A stretch of DNA of 64,000 nucleotides from Thalassobius vesicularis (GCF_004799325.1 NZ_SSMD01000006.1:124001-188000), one strand, 5' to 3'. Positions 8,897 to 18,609 are shown, numbered from the stretch's first letter. The notes: generated by a model not told the origin, from the letters alone. Numbers and translations are program-made.

Positions 8897-10113
8897 CGCC
8901 CGAAGCGGCAATCGCGGATTTCCTGAACGGATTCAGCCATCCGAAATTAGGACTGGCGGTATCGGGCGGTGGGGATTCCATCGCTATGCTGCATCTTGCG
9001 GCACAGGGAAGTGTTCCCTTGCTGGCCGTCACGGTCGATCACGGCCTGCGCCCCGAAGCTGCTGACGAGGCGCGCTTTGTCGCCTCGGTCTGTGTGGATT
9101 TGGGTGTGCCCCACTGGACCCTGCGTTGGCGGGGCTGGGACGGCCACGGCAACCTGCAGGATCAAGCGCGGCGGGCGCGGTATCAGCTGATCGCCGAATG
9201 GGCGCGTGCGCAAGGTGTTGGGCATGTGGCGCTGGCGCATACGCTGGACGATCAGGCCGAGACATTCTTGATGCGGCTGGCGCGATCCTCGGGCGTGGAT
9301 GGGCTGTCGGAGATGACAGCGCGTCAGGTGGATGATGTGACCTTTGTGCGCCCATTGCTGGGGGTATCGCGCGCCGATCTGCGACAGATGCTAAAGCAGC
9401 GTGGGGCGGACTGGGTCGAGGACCCTTCGAACCACGATCCCCATTATGATCGGGTCAAGGTCCGGCAGCATTTGGTTGGGCTGACTGATTTGGGGATCAC
9501 CGCCAAAGGTATCGCCGATACCTCGGCGGCGCTGGCGCAGGCGCGCGAGGCGTTGAACTGGGCTGCCCACGGGTTTGCGGCGCAGCACATGCATATGGTC
9601 GGGCCGGACGTGACCATCGACATCGGGGCGTTCGCCGATCTGCCCGCGGAATTGCAACGGCGGCTGCTGGTCCACGTCCTGCGCTGGTTGTCAGGGGCCG
9701 AGTACAGCCCGCGTCGTCAGGCCGTTGCAGACCTCATTCAGACCGCATTGGACGGAGGCAAGGCAACGCTGCACGGATGCGCCATGTCCGTTCGGAAGGG
9801 GCGGATCTGGCTGTTTCGGGAATATGCGGCGGTTCAGTCGACCTCGGCGTCGGTGGGGCATGTCTGGGATAATCGCTTTGTCATCTCTGGCCCCGCAACG
9901 AACGCCCGCATTGCCGCTTTGGGGGCCGAAGGGCTGCAACAGCTGCCAAACTGGCGCGCGTCGGGGCGCCCCGCAGCAGCTGTCATGGCGGACCCTGCCG
10001 TCTGGCTGGATGACCGCGTGATCGCCGCCCCGCTGATCGCTGAGACGCAGGGTTGGCGCGCAGAACCGGCGCCTGGGCGCACAGATTGCCATTCAGCCCT
10101 TTTAACGCATTGA
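8893..10113 (+). CDS. tilS: tRNA(Ile)-lysidine synthetase TilS
   Basis: TilS converts the CAU-anticodon tRNA-Ile wobble C34 to lysidine so that it reads AUA, an essential reaction. The 406-residue product has the N-type ATP pyrophosphatase PP-loop SGGGDSIAML near residue 25, then HGLRPEA, LAHTLDDQAETFLMRLARSS and the GLSEM segment typical of TilS. The GTG at 8893 overlaps the cpoB stop as GTGA; a GTG at 8887 would add two residues and cannot be excluded. Confidence 0.95.
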   Translation: MTPEAAIADFLNGFSHPKLGLAVSGGGDSIAMLHLAAQGSVPLLAVTVDHGLRPEAADEARFVASVCVDLGVPHWTLRWRGWDGHGNLQDQARRARYQLIAEWARAQGVGHVALAHTLDDQAETFLMRLARSSGVDGLSEMTARQVDDVTFVRPLLGVSRADLRQMLKQRGADWVEDPSNHDPHYDRVKVRQHLVGLTDLGITAKGIADTSAALAQAREALNWAAHGFAAQHMHMVGPDVTIDIGAFADLPAELQRRLLVHVLRWLSGAEYSPRRQAVADLIQTALDGGKATLHGCAMSVRKGRIWLFREYAAVQSTSASVGHVWDNRFVISGPATNARIAALGAEGLQQLPNWRASGRPAAAVMADPAVWLDDRVIAAPLIAETQGWRAEPAPGRTDCHSALLTH

Positions 10114-10137
10114 AGAAGGTTGCATGATCTCTATTTA
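10110..10137 (+). promoter_or_regulatory. Possible promoter for ftsH
   Basis: TTGAAG (10110-10115) and TATTTA (10132-10137) with a 16-bp spacer lie in the 80-bp gap between tilS and ftsH. The placement fits an ftsH-specific promoter, but the match is only moderate. A heat-shock type sequence is not clear. Confidence 0.3.
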
Positions 10138-10193
10138 AGAACGGTGGCCGCTGTGATAGGCGCAGGGCCAACCGAATTATTGGGAGAGTTTCC

Positions 10194-12107
10194 TTGGGCA
10201 ACGCGAAAAACATCGCCTTCTGGGTCATCCTTTTTCTGCTGATCCTGGCGCTGTTCAACCTGTTCAGCGGGTCGGGCTCGACCCTGCAAAGCCAGTCGAT
10301 CAGCTACTCGGATTTCGTCCAGGCCGTGGATCAGGAAAAGGTCAGCAAGGTCACATTGGACGGCGAGAAGGTGCGCTATCGGGGTACGGACGGGCGCGAC
10401 TACGTGACGATCAGACCGGATGACGCCAAGATCACCGATATGCTGATCGAAAAAGGCATCCCGGTCGCCGCCGAAAGCCAAGAGCAATCCGGCTTCCAAG
10501 CCTTCATCCTCAGCCTGTTGCCCTTCCTGCTGCTGATCGGTGTGTGGATTTATTTCATGAACCGGATGCAGGGCGGCGGCAAAGGCGGCGCCATGGGTTT
10601 TGGTAAATCCAAGGCCAAGCTGCTGACCGAAAAGCAGGGTCGCGTGACCTTTGACGACGTGGCGGGCATCGACGAGGCCAAGGAAGAACTGGAAGAGATC
10701 GTCGAATTCCTGCGCAACCCGCAGAAATTCAGCCGTCTGGGCGGCAAGATCCCCAAAGGCGCGCTGCTGGTGGGCCCTCCGGGTACCGGTAAGACGCTGC
10801 TGGCGCGCGCAATCGCGGGCGAGGCAGGCGTGCCGTTCTTCACCATCTCGGGCTCGGATTTCGTGGAAATGTTCGTGGGTGTGGGCGCGTCCCGCGTCCG
10901 CGACATGTTCGAACAGGCCAAGAAAAACGCGCCTTGTATCGTGTTCATCGACGAGATCGACGCCGTGGGCCGTGCGCGTGGCGCAGGCTATGGCGGCGGT
11001 AATGACGAGCGCGAGCAGACCCTGAACCAGCTGCTGGTCGAAATGGACGGGTTCGAGGCGAACGAGGGTGTGATCATCCTGGCCGCCACCAACCGCCGCG
11101 ACGTGCTGGACCCCGCGCTGCTGCGCCCGGGCCGTTTTGACCGTCAGGTCACTGTGCCGAACCCGGATATCAAGGGCCGCGAAAAGATCCTGGGCGTCCA
11201 TGCCCGCAAGACCCCGCTAGGCCCGGATGTCGACCTGCGCATCATCGCGCGCGGCACTCCCGGTTTCTCGGGTGCGGACCTGATGAACCTGGTGAACGAG
11301 GCCGCCCTGATGGCTGCCCGCGTTGGCCGTCGCTTTGTCACCATGGAGGACTTCGAGAACGCGAAGGACAAGGTGATGATGGGGGCCGAGCGTCGCTCGA
11401 TGGTGCTGACGCAGGACCAGAAGGAAAAGACCGCCTATCACGAAGCCGGTCACGCCGTCGTCGGCCTGGCGCTGCCGAAATGCGATCCGGTCTACAAGGC
11501 AACGATCATCCCGCGCGGTGGTGCGCTGGGGATGGTGGTCAGCCTGCCGGAAATCGACCGCCTGAACTGGCACAAGTCCGAGTGTGAGCAGAAGCTGGCC
11601 ATGACCATGGCAGGCAAAGCAGCTGAAATCCTGAAATACGGCGAGGAGAACGTCTCGAACGGCCCCGCCGGGGATATTCAGCAGGCATCGAGCCTGGCAC
11701 GCGCGATGGTGCTGCGCTGGGGCATGTCGGACAAGGTCGGCAACATCGACTATTCCGAGGCGCACGAGGGCTACTCGGGCCAGACCCCCGGTTTCTCGGT
11801 CTCGGCGCATACCAAAGAGCTGATCGAGGAAGAAGTGAAACGCTTCATCCAGGACGGCTATGCCGAGGCGTTCCGCATCCTGACCGAGCGTAAGGACGAG
11901 TGGGAACGTCTGGCGCAGGGCCTGCTGGAATACGAGACCCTGACCGGCGAAGAGATCGAGCGCGTGATGCGCGGCGAGCCGCCCCAGCCGGGGCCGGATC
12001 ACCACGACACGCCCGATCAGGGTTCCTCGGTCACGGCGATCCCCAAGACCAAGCCCAAGGCGAAACCCACCGGTGACGGCGGGATGGAGCCGGAGCCGAT
12101 GGCATAA
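10194..12107 (+). CDS. ftsH: ATP-dependent zinc metalloprotease FtsH
   Basis: FtsH is a membrane-bound AAA protease. The 637-residue product has two membrane helices (about 5-24 and 100-120) flanking a periplasmic domain. Its AAA module has Walker A GPPGTGKT, Walker [14 protein letters not shown] and the second region of homology ([20 protein letters not shown]). The peptidase domain carries the zinc motif HEAGH in [14 protein letters not shown]. Translation most likely begins at a TTG (10194), supported by GGGAGAG at 10182-10188 and by the conserved family start [11 protein letters not shown] strong terminator follows. Confidence 0.97.
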   Translation: MGNAKNIAFWVILFLLILALFNLFSGSGSTLQSQSISYSDFVQAVDQEKVSKVTLDGEKVRYRGTDGRDYVTIRPDDAKITDMLIEKGIPVAAESQEQSGFQAFILSLLPFLLLIGVWIYFMNRMQGGGKGGAMGFGKSKAKLLTEKQGRVTFDDVAGIDEAKEELEEIVEFLRNPQKFSRLGGKIPKGALLVGPPGTGKTLLARAIAGEAGVPFFTISGSDFVEMFVGVGASRVRDMFEQAKKNAPCIVFIDEIDAVGRARGAGYGGGNDEREQTLNQLLVEMDGFEANEGVIILAATNRRDVLDPALLRPGRFDRQVTVPNPDIKGREKILGVHARKTPLGPDVDLRIIARGTPGFSGADLMNLVNEAALMAARVGRRFVTMEDFENAKDKVMMGAERRSMVLTQDQKEKTAYHEAGHAVVGLALPKCDPVYKATIIPRGGALGMVVSLPEIDRLNWHKSECEQKLAMTMAGKAAEILKYGEENVSNGPAGDIQQASSLARAMVLRWGMSDKVGNIDYSEAHEGYSGQTPGFSVSAHTKELIEEEVKRFIQDGYAEAFRILTERKDEWERLAQGLLEYETLTGEEIERVMRGEPPQPGPDHHDTPDQGSSVTAIPKTKPKAKPTGDGGMEPEPMA

Positions 12108-12114
12108 GAGACAA

Positions 12115-12143
12115 GGCCGGGGGAAACCCCGGCCTTTCTTCTT
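12115..12143 (+). terminator. Rho-independent terminator after ftsH
   Basis: An 8-bp GC stem GGCCGGGG (12115-12122) and CCCCGGCC (12127-12134) with a GAAA tetraloop is followed by TTTCTTCTT. It lies 8 bp after the ftsH stop and before the ribosome binding site of the next gene. Confidence 0.88.
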
Positions 12144-12193
12144 GCTGGCGGTAATTGTGCGGTATACCTTTGTATGCAAAGCAGGAGGCCGCC

Positions 12194-12967
12194 TTGGACT
12201 GGAACCCCGACACCTACGCCCGTTTCTCGGATCACCGGTTGCGTCCGGCGCTGGACTTGCTGGCCTCGGTCGGGCCGCTGCCGGACGGCCCGGTCGTCGA
12301 TCTGGGCTGCGGGGCGGGGGCCGTGGGGCCGGATTTGCAGGCGCGCTACGGCGAGCGGGTGCTGACGGGCGTCGACAACTCGCCCGCGATGTTGGCCAAG
12401 GCGCAGGCCAAGGGCGCTTATGACGCGCTGCGCGAGGCGGACATCGCCCAATGGCAGGGCGGCCCCTTCGCGCTGATCTACTCGAACGCGACGCTGCATT
12501 GGCTGGGCGATCACGACGCGCTGCTGCCGCGTCTGGCCGGGATGCTGGAGCCCGGCGGTACGCTGGCCGTGCAGGTGCCGCACCAGAACGATGCGCCGTC
12601 GCACGCGACTTGGGTTCGGTTGATGGATGGCATGTTTCCGGGCCGACGCGCGCCCGATGGCCCCGGCATCCTGACCGCGCCCGAGTATTTCGAAATCCTC
12701 GCCCCCCTCGGCGCCGCGCAGGTCTGGGAGACGGAGTATCTGCAACGCCTGGAACCCGTCGCGCAGGGCCACCCTGTGCGCCATTTCACCGAATCCACCT
12801 TTGCCCGGCCGATCCTGAACGCGCTGAGCGCGCCTGAGCAGTCCGACCTGATCGCCGCCTATGAGGCCGAGATGGCGCAGGCGTATCCCCTGCGTCCGGA
12901 CGGATCGGCCCTGTTCCCGTTCCGGCGACTGTTCTTCACGCTGACCATTCCGGGAGGTGAGATCTGA
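12194..12967 (+). CDS. tam: Trans-aconitate 2-methyltransferase-like SAM methyltransferase
   Basis: A class I SAM-dependent methyltransferase of 257 residues. Motif I is VVDLGCGAGAVGPDL near residue 37, followed by TGVDNSPAMLAKA. The segments LDWNPDTYARFSDHRLRPA at the start, SNATLHWLGDHDALLP, and QAYPLRPDGSALFPFRRLFF at the end match Tam along its length. Tam esterifies trans-aconitate to relieve aconitase inhibition. A TTG at 12194 is the likely start because AGGAGG sits at 12183-12188; a GTG at 12155 would add 13 unconserved residues. Substrate specificity is inferred from similarity only. Confidence 0.8.
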   Translation: MDWNPDTYARFSDHRLRPALDLLASVGPLPDGPVVDLGCGAGAVGPDLQARYGERVLTGVDNSPAMLAKAQAKGAYDALREADIAQWQGGPFALIYSNATLHWLGDHDALLPRLAGMLEPGGTLAVQVPHQNDAPSHATWVRLMDGMFPGRRAPDGPGILTAPEYFEILAPLGAAQVWETEYLQRLEPVAQGHPVRHFTESTFARPILNALSAPEQSDLIAAYEAEMAQAYPLRPDGSALFPFRRLFFTLTIPGGEI

Positions 12968-13033
12968 AATCACAAAGCGTAGGTTGCCCTGACGCGCGAC
13001 GCAGGCCACAACTCTGACAAACAGGAGACAGAC

Positions 13034-13630
13034 ATGCCCGCGCTCAAACCGACCTCATTCACCGCCACCGTCACCTATCTGGGCCGCGTGCCGGACCGCG
13101 ATGCCTCGCTCCGCTCCGAACCGCTGGATCAGGCGATGCTGACCTGGGCCGGGATCGAGGGCGAGGCGCATGGTGGGGTCACGCGTCCCTCGTGCAGCCG
13201 GGTGATGTCGCAGCATCCGCGCGACACGGAAATCCGCAACGTGCGGCAGCTGTCGATCCTGTCCGAGGAGGAACTGGCGGATGTCGCAGCAAAAATCGGG
13301 GTCGAGGCGTTCGATCCGGCTTGGGTCGGGGCGTCGCTGATCCTGCGTGGGATCCCCGATTTCACCCATGTACCGCCGTCCTCGCGCCTGCAGGCGCCGT
13401 CGGGCGCGACGCTGGTCATCGACATGGAGAACCGCCCCTGCACGCTGCCCGCCCCGGTGATCGAGGCTGATGCCCCCGGCGCGGGCAAACGCTTCAAACC
13501 CGCCGCCGCTGGCAAGCGCGGCGTGACCGCATGGGTCGAACGCCCCGGCCTGATCCGCGTAGGCGATACCCTGACCCTGCACATCCCCGATCAGCCCGTC
13601 TGGGCACATCTGGACGCCGCGCGGGCCTGA
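13034..13630 (+). CDS. MOSC domain-containing protein
   Basis: A 198-residue stand-alone MOSC-domain protein. It has an N-terminal beta-rich part (TYLGRVPDRDASLRSEPL), RNVRQLSILSEEELA, and ENRPC near residue 137 with the single conserved Cys thought to bind sulfur or molybdenum cofactor in MOSC proteins. The GKRGVTAWVERPGLIRVGD C-terminal motif is also typical of the family. MOSC proteins act in molybdenum-cofactor sulfuration or in handling N-hydroxylated compounds; which applies here cannot be told. An ACAGGAG ribosome binding site precedes the ATG. Confidence 0.85.
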   Translation: MPALKPTSFTATVTYLGRVPDRDASLRSEPLDQAMLTWAGIEGEAHGGVTRPSCSRVMSQHPRDTEIRNVRQLSILSEEELADVAAKIGVEAFDPAWVGASLILRGIPDFTHVPPSSRLQAPSGATLVIDMENRPCTLPAPVIEADAPGAGKRFKPAAAGKRGVTAWVERPGLIRVGDTLTLHIPDQPVWAHLDAARA

Positions 13631-13696
13631 CGCGGCGATTTGTGACGCGAATAGGTCGGATTTGCGGGGCGCATGTCATTTCTGCTTAAGGTATAG

Positions 13697-13719
13697 GCAG
13701 TTATGACAGCGATAACTGC
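13697..13719. promoter_or_regulatory. 8-7-8 bp palindrome just upstream of fhs
   Basis: GCAGTTAT (13697-13704) and ATAACTGC (13712-13719) form a perfect inverted repeat around a 7-bp spacer. It ends 14 bp before the fhs ATG, directly before the GTGAGGGG ribosome binding site. It could be a repressor operator or an mRNA hairpin controlling fhs translation. The regulator is unknown. Confidence 0.55.
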
Positions 13720-13733
13720 AAAGGTGAGGGGAC

Positions 13734-15410
13734 ATGACCGTCAAATCCGATATCGAGATCGCACGCGAAGCCAAGAAACGCCCGATTCAAGAGATTGGCG
13801 CAGGGTTGGGCATCCCCTCGGAGCATCTGCTGCCCTACGGGCATGACAAGGCGAAAATCGGTCAGGACTTCATCAATTCGGTCCAGGATCGCCCGAACGG
13901 CAAGCTGATCCTGGTCACCGCGATCAACCCGACCCCGGCGGGCGAGGGCAAGACCACGACCACCGTCGGCTTGGTGGACGGGCTGAACAAGATCGGCAAG
14001 AAGGCCGCTGTGTGCATCCGCGAGGCGTCCTTGGGTCCGTGCTTCGGCATGAAGGGCGGGGCCGCGGGTGGCGGCTATGCGCAGGTGGTGCCGATGGAGG
14101 AGATGAACCTTCATTTCACCGGCGATTTCCACGCGATCACGGCCGCGCACAACCTGCTGTCGGCGATGATCGATAACCATATCCACTGGGGCAACGAGCT
14201 GGAAATCGACGAGCGCCGGGTCACCTGGCGGCGTGTGATGGACATGAACGACCGGGCGCTGCGGGACATCGTGACCTCGCTGGGCGGGGTGGCCAACGGG
14301 TTCCCGCGCCAGACCGGGTTCGATATCACGGTGGCATCCGAAGTCATGGCGATCCTGTGTTTGTCGCGCGATCTCAATGACTTGCAAAAACGTTTGGGTG
14401 ACATCATCGTGGCCTACCGGCGCGACCGCAGCCCGATCTACTGTCGCGATATTCAGGCAGATGGGGCGATGACGGTGCTGCTGAAGGACGCGATGCAGCC
14501 CAACCTGGTGCAGACGCTGGAGAACAACCCCGCCTTCGTCCACGGTGGCCCGTTTGCCAATATCGCGCATGGCTGCAACTCGGTCATCGCGACGACGACC
14601 GCGCTGAAACTGGCCGATTACGTGGTGACCGAGGCTGGCTTTGGCGCCGATCTGGGCGCGGAAAAATTCATGAATATCAAGTGCCGCAAGGCCGGGATCG
14701 CACCGGATGCGGTGGTGATCGTGGCCACGGTGCGCGCGATGAAGATGAACGGCGGCGTGGCCAAGGCCGATCTCGGCTCGGAAAATGTCGAGGCCGTGCA
14801 GAAGGGCTGCCCGAACCTGGGCCGCCACATCGCCAACGTGAAATCCTTTGGTGTGCCTGTCGTCGTGGCGATCAACCACTTCATCACCGACACTGACGCC
14901 GAGGTGCAGGCGGTGAAGGATTATGTGGCCAAACAGGGCAGTCAGGCCATCGTTTCGCGCCACTGGGAACTGGGCGGCGAGGGCGCGGTTGATCTGGCCA
15001 AGCGGGTGGTTGAACTGGCCGAAAGCGGCTGGTCGCACTTCGCGCCGCTCTATCCCGACGACATGCCGCTGTTCCAGAAGATCGAGACCATCGCCAAGCG
15101 AATTTACCATGCCGACGAGGTGCTGGCGGACAAGAAAATCCGCACGCAGCTGCGCGACTGGGAAGAAGCTGGATACGGTAACCTACCGATTTGTATGGCA
15201 AAAACGCAATACAGCTTCTCGACTGATCCCAACCTGCGCGGTGCGCCGACGGGGCATTCCGTGCCGATCCGCGAGGTTCGGCTGAGCGCGGGCGCGGGCT
15301 TTGTCGTGGTGATCTGCGGGGAAATCATGACGATGCCGGGCCTGCCGCGGCACCCAGCGGCCGAGCAAATTCACCTGAATGATCTGGGTCAGATCGAGGG
15401 GCTGTTCTGA
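13734..15410 (+). CDS. fhs: Formate--tetrahydrofolate ligase
   Basis: Fhs makes 10-formyl-tetrahydrofolate from formate, ATP and THF. The 558-residue product has the usual family length. It shows the P-loop-like [20 protein letters not shown] near residue 62, [20 protein letters not shown] near residue 100, NRQ-type folate-site residues and a terminal [15 protein letters not shown] motif. folD follows on the same strand after 86 bp. The two enzymes interconvert formate with 5,10-methylene-THF and often work together in Rhodobacteraceae one-carbon oxidation. Confidence 0.98.
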   Translation: MTVKSDIEIAREAKKRPIQEIGAGLGIPSEHLLPYGHDKAKIGQDFINSVQDRPNGKLILVTAINPTPAGEGKTTTTVGLVDGLNKIGKKAAVCIREASLGPCFGMKGGAAGGGYAQVVPMEEMNLHFTGDFHAITAAHNLLSAMIDNHIHWGNELEIDERRVTWRRVMDMNDRALRDIVTSLGGVANGFPRQTGFDITVASEVMAILCLSRDLNDLQKRLGDIIVAYRRDRSPIYCRDIQADGAMTVLLKDAMQPNLVQTLENNPAFVHGGPFANIAHGCNSVIATTTALKLADYVVTEAGFGADLGAEKFMNIKCRKAGIAPDAVVIVATVRAMKMNGGVAKADLGSENVEAVQKGCPNLGRHIANVKSFGVPVVVAINHFITDTDAEVQAVKDYVAKQGSQAIVSRHWELGGEGAVDLAKRVVELAESGWSHFAPLYPDDMPLFQKIETIAKRIYHADEVLADKKIRTQLRDWEEAGYGNLPICMAKTQYSFSTDPNLRGAPTGHSVPIREVRLSAGAGFVVVICGEIMTMPGLPRHPAAEQIHLNDLGQIEGLF

Positions 15411-15496
15411 CCTGCGCGGCCTTCGCACTGGCAGAAACTGGCCATTTGTCGTAAGGGGCGGTCAACGAAATGAATCGGCACCACGAAGGAGCGGAT

Positions 15497-16399
15497 ATGA
15501 GCGCGACGATCATCGACGGCAAGGCCTTTGCGGCCAAGGTGCGGGGCCAAGTGGCAGAGCATGTGGCGCGGCTGAAGGGCGATCACGGGATCACTCCGGG
15601 GCTGGCCGTGGTGCTGGTGGGCGAGGATCCGGCGAGCCAGGTTTACGTCCGCTCGAAGGGCAAGATGACCGTCGAAGTGGGCATGAACTCGTACGAGCAC
15701 AAGCTGTCCGCCGACACATCCGAAGATGATTTGCTGAGCCTTATCAACCAGTTGAACAATGATCCGGGAGTGCATGGCATTCTGGTTCAGCTGCCGCTGC
15801 CGAAACATCTGAACGAGGATCTGGTGATCAACTCGATCGATCCGGCGAAGGATGTGGACGGGTTCCATATCTCGAACGTGGGTCTGCTGGGCACCGGGCA
15901 GAAGGCGATGGTACCCTGCACGCCGCTGGGTTGCCTGATGATGCTGCGCGACCATCACGGCAGCCTGTCGGGGATGAACGCGGTGGTGATCGGGCGCTCG
16001 AACATCGTGGGCAAGCCGATGGCGCAATTGCTGCTGGGCGACAGCTGCACCGTGACCATCGCGCATAGCCGCACCAAGGATCTGCCTGCGGTCGTGCGTG
16101 GGGCAGATATTGTGGTTGCAGCCGTGGGTCGCCCCCAGATGGTGCCGGGCGACTGGATCAAACCGGGTGCCACTGTGATCGACGTGGGCATCAACCGGAT
16201 TGACGCGCCGGAAAAGGGCGAGGGCAAAACCCGTCTGGTGGGCGACGTCGATTTCGACAGCGCGGTGCAGGTTGCGGGGGCGATTACCCCGGTTCCGGGC
16301 GGCGTGGGGCCGATGACGATTGCCTGCCTGCTGGCCAATACCGTGACCGCCTGCTGCCGGGCAAATGGTCTGGCCGAGCCTGAGGGGCTGACCGCCTGA
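15497..16399 (+). CDS. folD: Bifunctional methylene-THF dehydrogenase / methenyl-THF cyclohydrolase
   Basis: FolD interconverts 5,10-methylene-, methenyl- and 10-formyl-THF. The 300-residue product has the catalytic Lys region [15 protein letters not shown] (about residues 40-55), VQLPLPKHL, the Rossmann segment [17 protein letters not shown] (about 165-182) and [11 protein letters not shown] near residue 272. The ATG at 15497 has GAAGGAGC 5 bp upstream; an in-frame ATG at 15470 lacks a ribosome binding site. Confidence 0.97.
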   Translation: MSATIIDGKAFAAKVRGQVAEHVARLKGDHGITPGLAVVLVGEDPASQVYVRSKGKMTVEVGMNSYEHKLSADTSEDDLLSLINQLNNDPGVHGILVQLPLPKHLNEDLVINSIDPAKDVDGFHISNVGLLGTGQKAMVPCTPLGCLMMLRDHHGSLSGMNAVVIGRSNIVGKPMAQLLLGDSCTVTIAHSRTKDLPAVVRGADIVVAAVGRPQMVPGDWIKPGATVIDVGINRIDAPEKGEGKTRLVGDVDFDSAVQVAGAITPVPGGVGPMTIACLLANTVTACCRANGLAEPEGLTA

Positions 16400-16441
16400 A
16401 CGGCGCGCTCACATCCGGTTAACCGGCGAAATTGTATGAAA

Positions 16442-16478
16442 ACGGGGGCGGATCGTACGATTCGTCCCCGTCTCTTTT
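16442..16478. terminator. Terminator between convergent folD and membrane-protein gene
   Basis: A long near-perfect inverted repeat (16442-16471; arms beginning ACGGGG, centre ATCGTACGAT) is followed on the + strand by CTCTTTT and on the - strand by TTTTC. It sits between the folD stop and the stop of the convergent gene, so it may act in both directions. Confidence 0.75.
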
Positions 16479-16939
16479 CAGGCCCTGAAACTGCGGATGG
16501 CGCGGCCCAGAAAGGTGCCGGCGCAGAGGCCCAGCACCAACGCAAAGCCGGTCTGAAACGGCGCGCCGGACAGGGCGTCGGCGGCGAGGACCCGCATCAC
16601 GCCGCCCGCGAAGTTGGACCAGAAGATCAGCATGGCGGTGGCGAGGGTCAGCCATTCGCCGCGCAGTTGGAGCCATGGGCCGTCGCGCGAGATCAGCCAG
16701 CGGGTTTGCAGGCGGTGGCCGAGGGCCGTGCCCAGCAGGATGGCGATCGCCCAGATGGGCCAGACGATCATCGGGTCGGGCAGGGTGGACAGGCTGCGCA
16801 GGCTGAGTACGCCCAGCAGCGGCAGGGCGAGGACCAGCGCCAGCGGCGCGCGGCGGGGGCGGGTAGCGCGCAGGCCGACGATCAGCAGCAGCACGAACAG
16901 TGGCCAGACCCAGAGGGGGACGTTTGCGAGGACGGTCAT
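16478..16939 (-). CDS. Small integral membrane protein, function unknown
   Basis: A 153-residue hydrophobic protein with four to five predicted membrane helices (about 7-24, 38-50, 58-73, 97-115 and 130-148). I do not recognise a named family with certainty; it resembles uncharacterised small multi-pass proteins of Proteobacteria. Its start codon lies 2 bp after the stop of the upstream DUF2306-like gene, so the two are almost certainly co-transcribed. The pair is divergent from a membrane LytTR regulator 95 bp away, which may control it. Confidence 0.75.
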   Translation of the reverse strand: MTVLANVPLWVWPLFVLLLIVGLRATRPRRAPLALVLALPLLGVLSLRSLSTLPDPMIVWPIWAIAILLGTALGHRLQTRWLISRDGPWLQLRGEWLTLATAMLIFWSNFAGGVMRVLAADALSGAPFQTGFALVLGLCAGTFLGRAIRSFRA

Positions 16940-16941
16940 GC

Positions 16942-17340
16942 TCAGCCCCCCAGAACGACGGCGTGCATGATGCGGCCGGGCAGCAGGGTGAAGGCTCCGG
17001 CACCGATCAGCGCGCCCCAGACCAGCGAGAGCATGGCCAGACGGTGACGGCGCGCGTTGCGGCGGCGGATTTGCCAGATCGCATAGGCCAGCGAACAGAG
17101 CGAGAGCACGGACAGCAGGTGGACCGGGCTGAACGGTCCGACCAGCTTGATCCCGTTGATCCAGAAGCTGGAGATCGCCACGGCGGCCATGCCGGTGACC
17201 CAGGCCCAGCCCAAGCGTTTGTGCATCGGGCTGCCTCGGCGAAGGGTGAACAGGGCGACGGTCAGCGGGATCAGCGCAAGGGCGGCGATGGCATGGATCT
17301 GGATGATCGGGGGCGCTTGCAACAGCGGGGTCAGGGTCAT
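16942..17340 (-). CDS. DUF2306-like membrane protein
   Basis: A 132-residue protein with four membrane segments. It has the features of DUF2306: HAIAALALIPLTVALFTLRRG followed by HKRLGWAWVTGMAAVAISSFWI, then SPVHLLSVLSLCSLAYAI and RRHRLAMLSLVWGALIGAGAF, with conserved His in helices 1, 2 and 3. DUF2306 proteins are uncharacterised; the histidine pattern is reminiscent of small haem-binding membrane proteins, but that is speculation. The ATG at 17340 has AAGGA 8 bp upstream and is preferred over 17349. First gene of a two-gene operon. Confidence 0.8.
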   Translation of the reverse strand: MTLTPLLQAPPIIQIHAIAALALIPLTVALFTLRRGSPMHKRLGWAWVTGMAAVAISSFWINGIKLVGPFSPVHLLSVLSLCSLAYAIWQIRRRNARRHRLAMLSLVWGALIGAGAFTLLPGRIMHAVVLGG

Positions 17341-17434
17341 TCTTTGCATCCTTGGTTTCGTGGTCTAAAAACGGATGCGGGTTGGCCGGGGGCCGGTCCA
17401 GCGGGTGTGCGTGACGGGCTGAAGGGATACGTGA

Positions 17435-18193
17435 ATGACCGGGAAGGCGGGGCAATTGCCGTTGACGCTTCGTGAGTGGCGGGGGGTTTGGGTGCCTGTC
17501 GTGGTCTGGATCGTGGCCACGGGCGTGGCGGCACTGACCGGCCCGTTTGAAACGTACGAGAGGCTGGGCGCACTGGCGCGGACGGGATACTGGGCGCTGG
17601 TGGTCGGGGTCTCGGTGCTGTGCGACGCGGGGTTCCGCTGGCTGATGCGGGGACGGTCGACGGCGGTGCGGTTGTTGGCGCGGCTGGGCTTTGCGGCGGT
17701 GCTGGGCGGGGCGGTGCACCTGATCAACGGCGTCGTGTTTTCCGGTTGGGGCGGCTGGGGGCGTTGGCTGTGGCTGCTGGGAGTGATCTGGGCCGTGGCG
17801 ATGGCGGTCGAGGCGCTGGTCGCGCTGAGCCGACACGCCCACGGGGCGGCGCCAGAGGCGGAGCCGCAAGAGGCGCCCGACGCGGCCTTTCAACGTCGTT
17901 TGCCGCATGACCGGCGCGGAGCGCTGATCCGGCTGGAGGCGCAGGACCATTACCTGAAGGCGGTGACGGCAAAGGGCGAGGCGCTGATCCTGATGCGTCT
18001 GGCCGATGCCGAGGCCGAGCTGGCGGGCTGCGACGGGCTGCGCGTGCATCGCAGCCACTGGGTGGCGCGCGGGCAGGTGGCACGCGTGCTGCGGCGCGAG
18101 GGGCGGCTGGTGTTGTGCACCACGGACGGGGCCGAGGTGCCGGTCAGCCGCAGCTATCGCGCAGAGGTCGAGGCAGCGGGGCTGACGCCCTAA
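17435..18193 (+). CDS. Membrane-anchored LytTR-type transcriptional regulator (paralogue 1)
   Basis: A 252-residue protein with about four membrane helices at residues 15-130, including WVPVVVWIVATGVAALTGPF, then a short linker and a LytTR DNA-binding domain at about 150-250. The domain carries RLEAQDHYLKAVTAKG, VHRSHWVARGQVA and EVPVSRSYR, the hallmark LytTR sequences. Membrane-LytTR proteins without a receiver domain are known one-component regulators that sense membrane signals. It starts 95 bp from a divergent pair of small membrane-protein genes. Its stop overlaps the convergent thioesterase stop. It is paralogous to the gene at 18747. Confidence 0.88.
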   Translation: MTGKAGQLPLTLREWRGVWVPVVVWIVATGVAALTGPFETYERLGALARTGYWALVVGVSVLCDAGFRWLMRGRSTAVRLLARLGFAAVLGGAVHLINGVVFSGWGGWGRWLWLLGVIWAVAMAVEALVALSRHAHGAAPEAEPQEAPDAAFQRRLPHDRRGALIRLEAQDHYLKAVTAKGEALILMRLADAEAELAGCDGLRVHRSHWVARGQVARVLRREGRLVLCTTDGAEVPVSRSYRAEVEAAGLTP

Positions 18194-18609
18194 AGCGGGA
18201 CGGGCACCATCGTGCCCTGCAGGATCGCCACCAGCTTTTCCTGATCGCCGGTGCGGGCGACGACCTCGGACGTGACGATGACCAGCTTGCGGCCGGGCTT
18301 GATGACGCGGCCCGTGGCGATCAGCAGATCGCCGCGCGCGGGCGCCAGAAGGTTGATCTTGATCTCGGCGGTGACGACCTCGTGGTCGTCGGGGATCATG
18401 GTCAGGGCAGAATAACCCGCAGCCGAATCCCCGATCGCAAAGGTCAGTGCAGCATGGCCGTGGCCCTGTTGCTGGGTCGAGCCGGGCAGGATCGGCGCGG
18501 TGATCTGTACCGTGCCGGGTGCCACCGAATGCAGGCGCGCGCCCAGCGTGGTCATCATCGCCTGCCGGTCAAAACTGGCGGAAATCCGGGCCGTTAGGGT
18601 GTCTGTCAT
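18190..18609 (-). CDS. PaaI-family hotdog thioesterase
   Basis: A 139-residue single-hotdog thioesterase. The segment STQQQGHGHAALTFAIGDSA (about residues 44-63) holds the family's catalytic His/Gly and Asp positions. INLLAPARGDLLIATGRVIK is the second conserved strand pair. The ATG at 18609 has AGGAGGATC upstream; an earlier in-frame start at 18660 lacks a ribosome binding site. It sits between, and convergent or divergent to, two LytTR regulators, overlapping the first tail-to-tail. The substrate acyl group is unknown. Confidence 0.85.
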   Translation of the reverse strand: MTDTLTARISASFDRQAMMTTLGARLHSVAPGTVQITAPILPGSTQQQGHGHAALTFAIGDSAAGYSALTMIPDDHEVVTAEIKINLLAPARGDLLIATGRVIKPGRKLVIVTSEVVARTGDQEKLVAILQGTMVPVPL

